46,133 nt of DNA, taken from contig JARRRL010000041.1 in NCBI GenBank assembly GCA_037380725.1, positions 1 to 46,133 of the forward strand, given 5' to 3'. Under the pieces are notes generated by a model. It saw only the letters and a list, made by a program, of their open reading frames with translations. It ran no database searches and was not told the DNA's origin. Source of the DNA: JARRRL01 sp037380725. Lineage in GTDB: Bacteria > Pseudomonadota > Gammaproteobacteria > Pseudomonadales > JANQJO01. The position numbers and the translations under genes are program-made. Shown here piece after piece: positions 45,306 to 46,133 of this stretch (positions are counted from its first letter, which is position 1; each line of letters opens with the position of its first letter).

Positions 45306-46133
45306 ATGAGTTCACACAAGCACCCTATCGAGAATAACCCACAGCACACACCAATGATGCAGCAGTACCTCCGCATCAAAGCGGAACACCCAAGCAATTT
45401 GGTTTTCTATCGAATGGGTGACTTTTACGAACTGTTTTATGAAGATGCCCGGATAGCCGCCGAAATACTGGACATTACCTTAACCCAACGCGGCCACTCC
45501 AACGGTCAACCCATCCCCATGGCCGGCGTGCCCGTGCACGCGATGGAAAACTATTTATCGCGACTCATACGAAACGGTAAATCAGTGGCCATATGCGAAC
45601 AAGTTAACGAGGCGGTGCGCGACCACACGGACGACTCGTCCAACAAATCCAGCAACACTACGAAAACAACGAAAGGCCCAATGGCCCGGAAAGTCGTACG
45701 CATCGCCACACCCGGCACCGTCAGTGAAGAAGCGCTGCTGGAAGCGGATCGAGACAACTGGGTGGCAGCTGTCAGCGTTAACGGTGAGCAATATGGACTG
45801 GCCTTGATCAATCTAACCGGGCATCGCATTCTGTGTTCTGAGTGGTCCGATCAAGACAGTGCCTTGAACCACTTGTACCGCCACGACGCCGTTGAAATTC
45901 TGCTACCCGACAGCGTGCTCGAACAACTCAACGCATCAACACAGACCAGCCACACCCCAGCAGTCGGTCTCCTACAACGCCTGCAAAAACGCTTTCGCGC
46001 CATGCCCGATTGGCATTTCGACCCCGAAAGCGCCACCAAACGGCTCACCGAACACTTTAAAACCCAGTCACTCGAAGCGTTTAACTTACACGAACACCCC
46101 ATCGCTGCCGCTGCTGCTGCCGCTGTACTCTAT
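45306..46133 (+). CDS. mutS: DNA mismatch repair protein MutS, N-terminal part
   Basis: The frame is open from ATG 45306 to the end of the window (276 codons), so the gene is cut by the window edge. It has the mismatch-recognition motif GDFYELF, then DITLTQRG, the IPMAGVPVHAMENYLSRL segment and VVRIATPGTVSEEALL, all standard for MutS domain I and the start of the connector domain. MutS binds mismatches and starts repair. Compared with E. coli, a short Ser/Thr/Lys-rich insert (about residues 99-121, encoding SSNKSSNTTKTTKG) lies before the conserved GPMARKVVRI. The ribosome-binding site is weak. It faces the same way as the flavin-protein gene and away from pncC/recA. Confidence 0.93.
   Translation, partial: MSSHKHPIENNPQHTPMMQQYLRIKAEHPSNLVFYRMGDFYELFYEDARIAAEILDITLTQRGHSNGQPIPMAGVPVHAMENYLSRLIRNGKSVAICEQVNEAVRDHTDDSSNKSSNTTKTTKGPMARKVVRIATPGTVSEEALLEADRDNWVAAVSVNGEQYGLALINLTGHRILCSEWSDQDSALNHLYRHDAVEILLPDSVLEQLNASTQTSHTPAVGLLQRLQKRFRAMPDWHFDPESATKRLTEHFKTQSLEAFNLHEHPIAAAAAAAVLY

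Overview
The window looks like a chromosomal segment of a gammaproteobacterium. The evidence is conserved gene order: mutS, pncC, recA and recX together; dciA, an M23 peptidase, secA and a MutT/ThiE fusion together; and queG, orn and rsgA together. Each of these is a familiar gammaproteobacterial neighbourhood, and the proteins resemble their E. coli and Pseudomonas counterparts. Base composition is near 50% GC with an even mix of housekeeping and accessory genes. I see no tRNA, rRNA, CRISPR array, insertion sequence or prophage. Two runs of N (18150-18156 and 44467-44550) show it is a draft scaffold, and both interrupt a gene.

Layout. 11-1843: vanadium-dependent haloperoxidase. 2132-3565: ManC-type GDP-mannose pyrophosphorylase/phosphomannose isomerase. 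3821-7900: three unrecognised minus-strand genes, the last a large low-complexity, harpin-like protein. 8374-11160 (plus strand): Wzi-like outer-membrane protein, methylglyoxal synthase and a shortened exonuclease III. 11170-14961: a secreted seven-repeat cysteine protein and a membrane protein with a pseudo-receiver domain. 15160-22138: Mpl, Asd, QueG, a small unknown, Orn and RsgA. 22160-26994: a kinase/ATPase/GAF/GGDEF signalling protein broken in its kinase domain. 27547-32677: a small membrane protein, a large lipoprotein, a SLATT/DUF4231-type membrane protein and a BCCT transporter broken in two places. 33253-34818: SulP anion transporter. 34982-41507: MutT/ThiE fusion, SecA, M23 peptidase and a DciA-like protein with a very long tail. 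41653-46133: RecX, RecA with a recognisable SOS promoter, PncC, a flavin-reductase-like protein and the start of MutS.

Functional themes. ManC makes GDP-mannose and the Wzi-like protein belongs to a family that holds capsule on the outer membrane, so surface polysaccharide is likely, although no glycosyltransferases are present here. Mpl and the M23 peptidase recycle and trim murein. RecA, RecX, MutS and ExoIII serve DNA repair; a LexA-type operator overlaps the predicted recA start site. The GGDEF protein would make cyclic di-GMP if intact.

Two features stand out. First, short tandem duplications (12-18 bp) are unusually common. At least five gene ends (the gene at 3821, the gene at 12919, asd, orn and the BCCT gene) carry a direct or tandem repeat that includes the stop codon, giving runs of redundant stops. 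Similar in-frame duplications lie inside manC, orn, mutS and others. Second, four internal deletions of roughly 90-160 nt (exonuclease III, the kinase, and two in the BCCT transporter) remove conserved protein segments. Three of them also shift frame. These may be real gene decay or assembly errors, and raw reads would decide.
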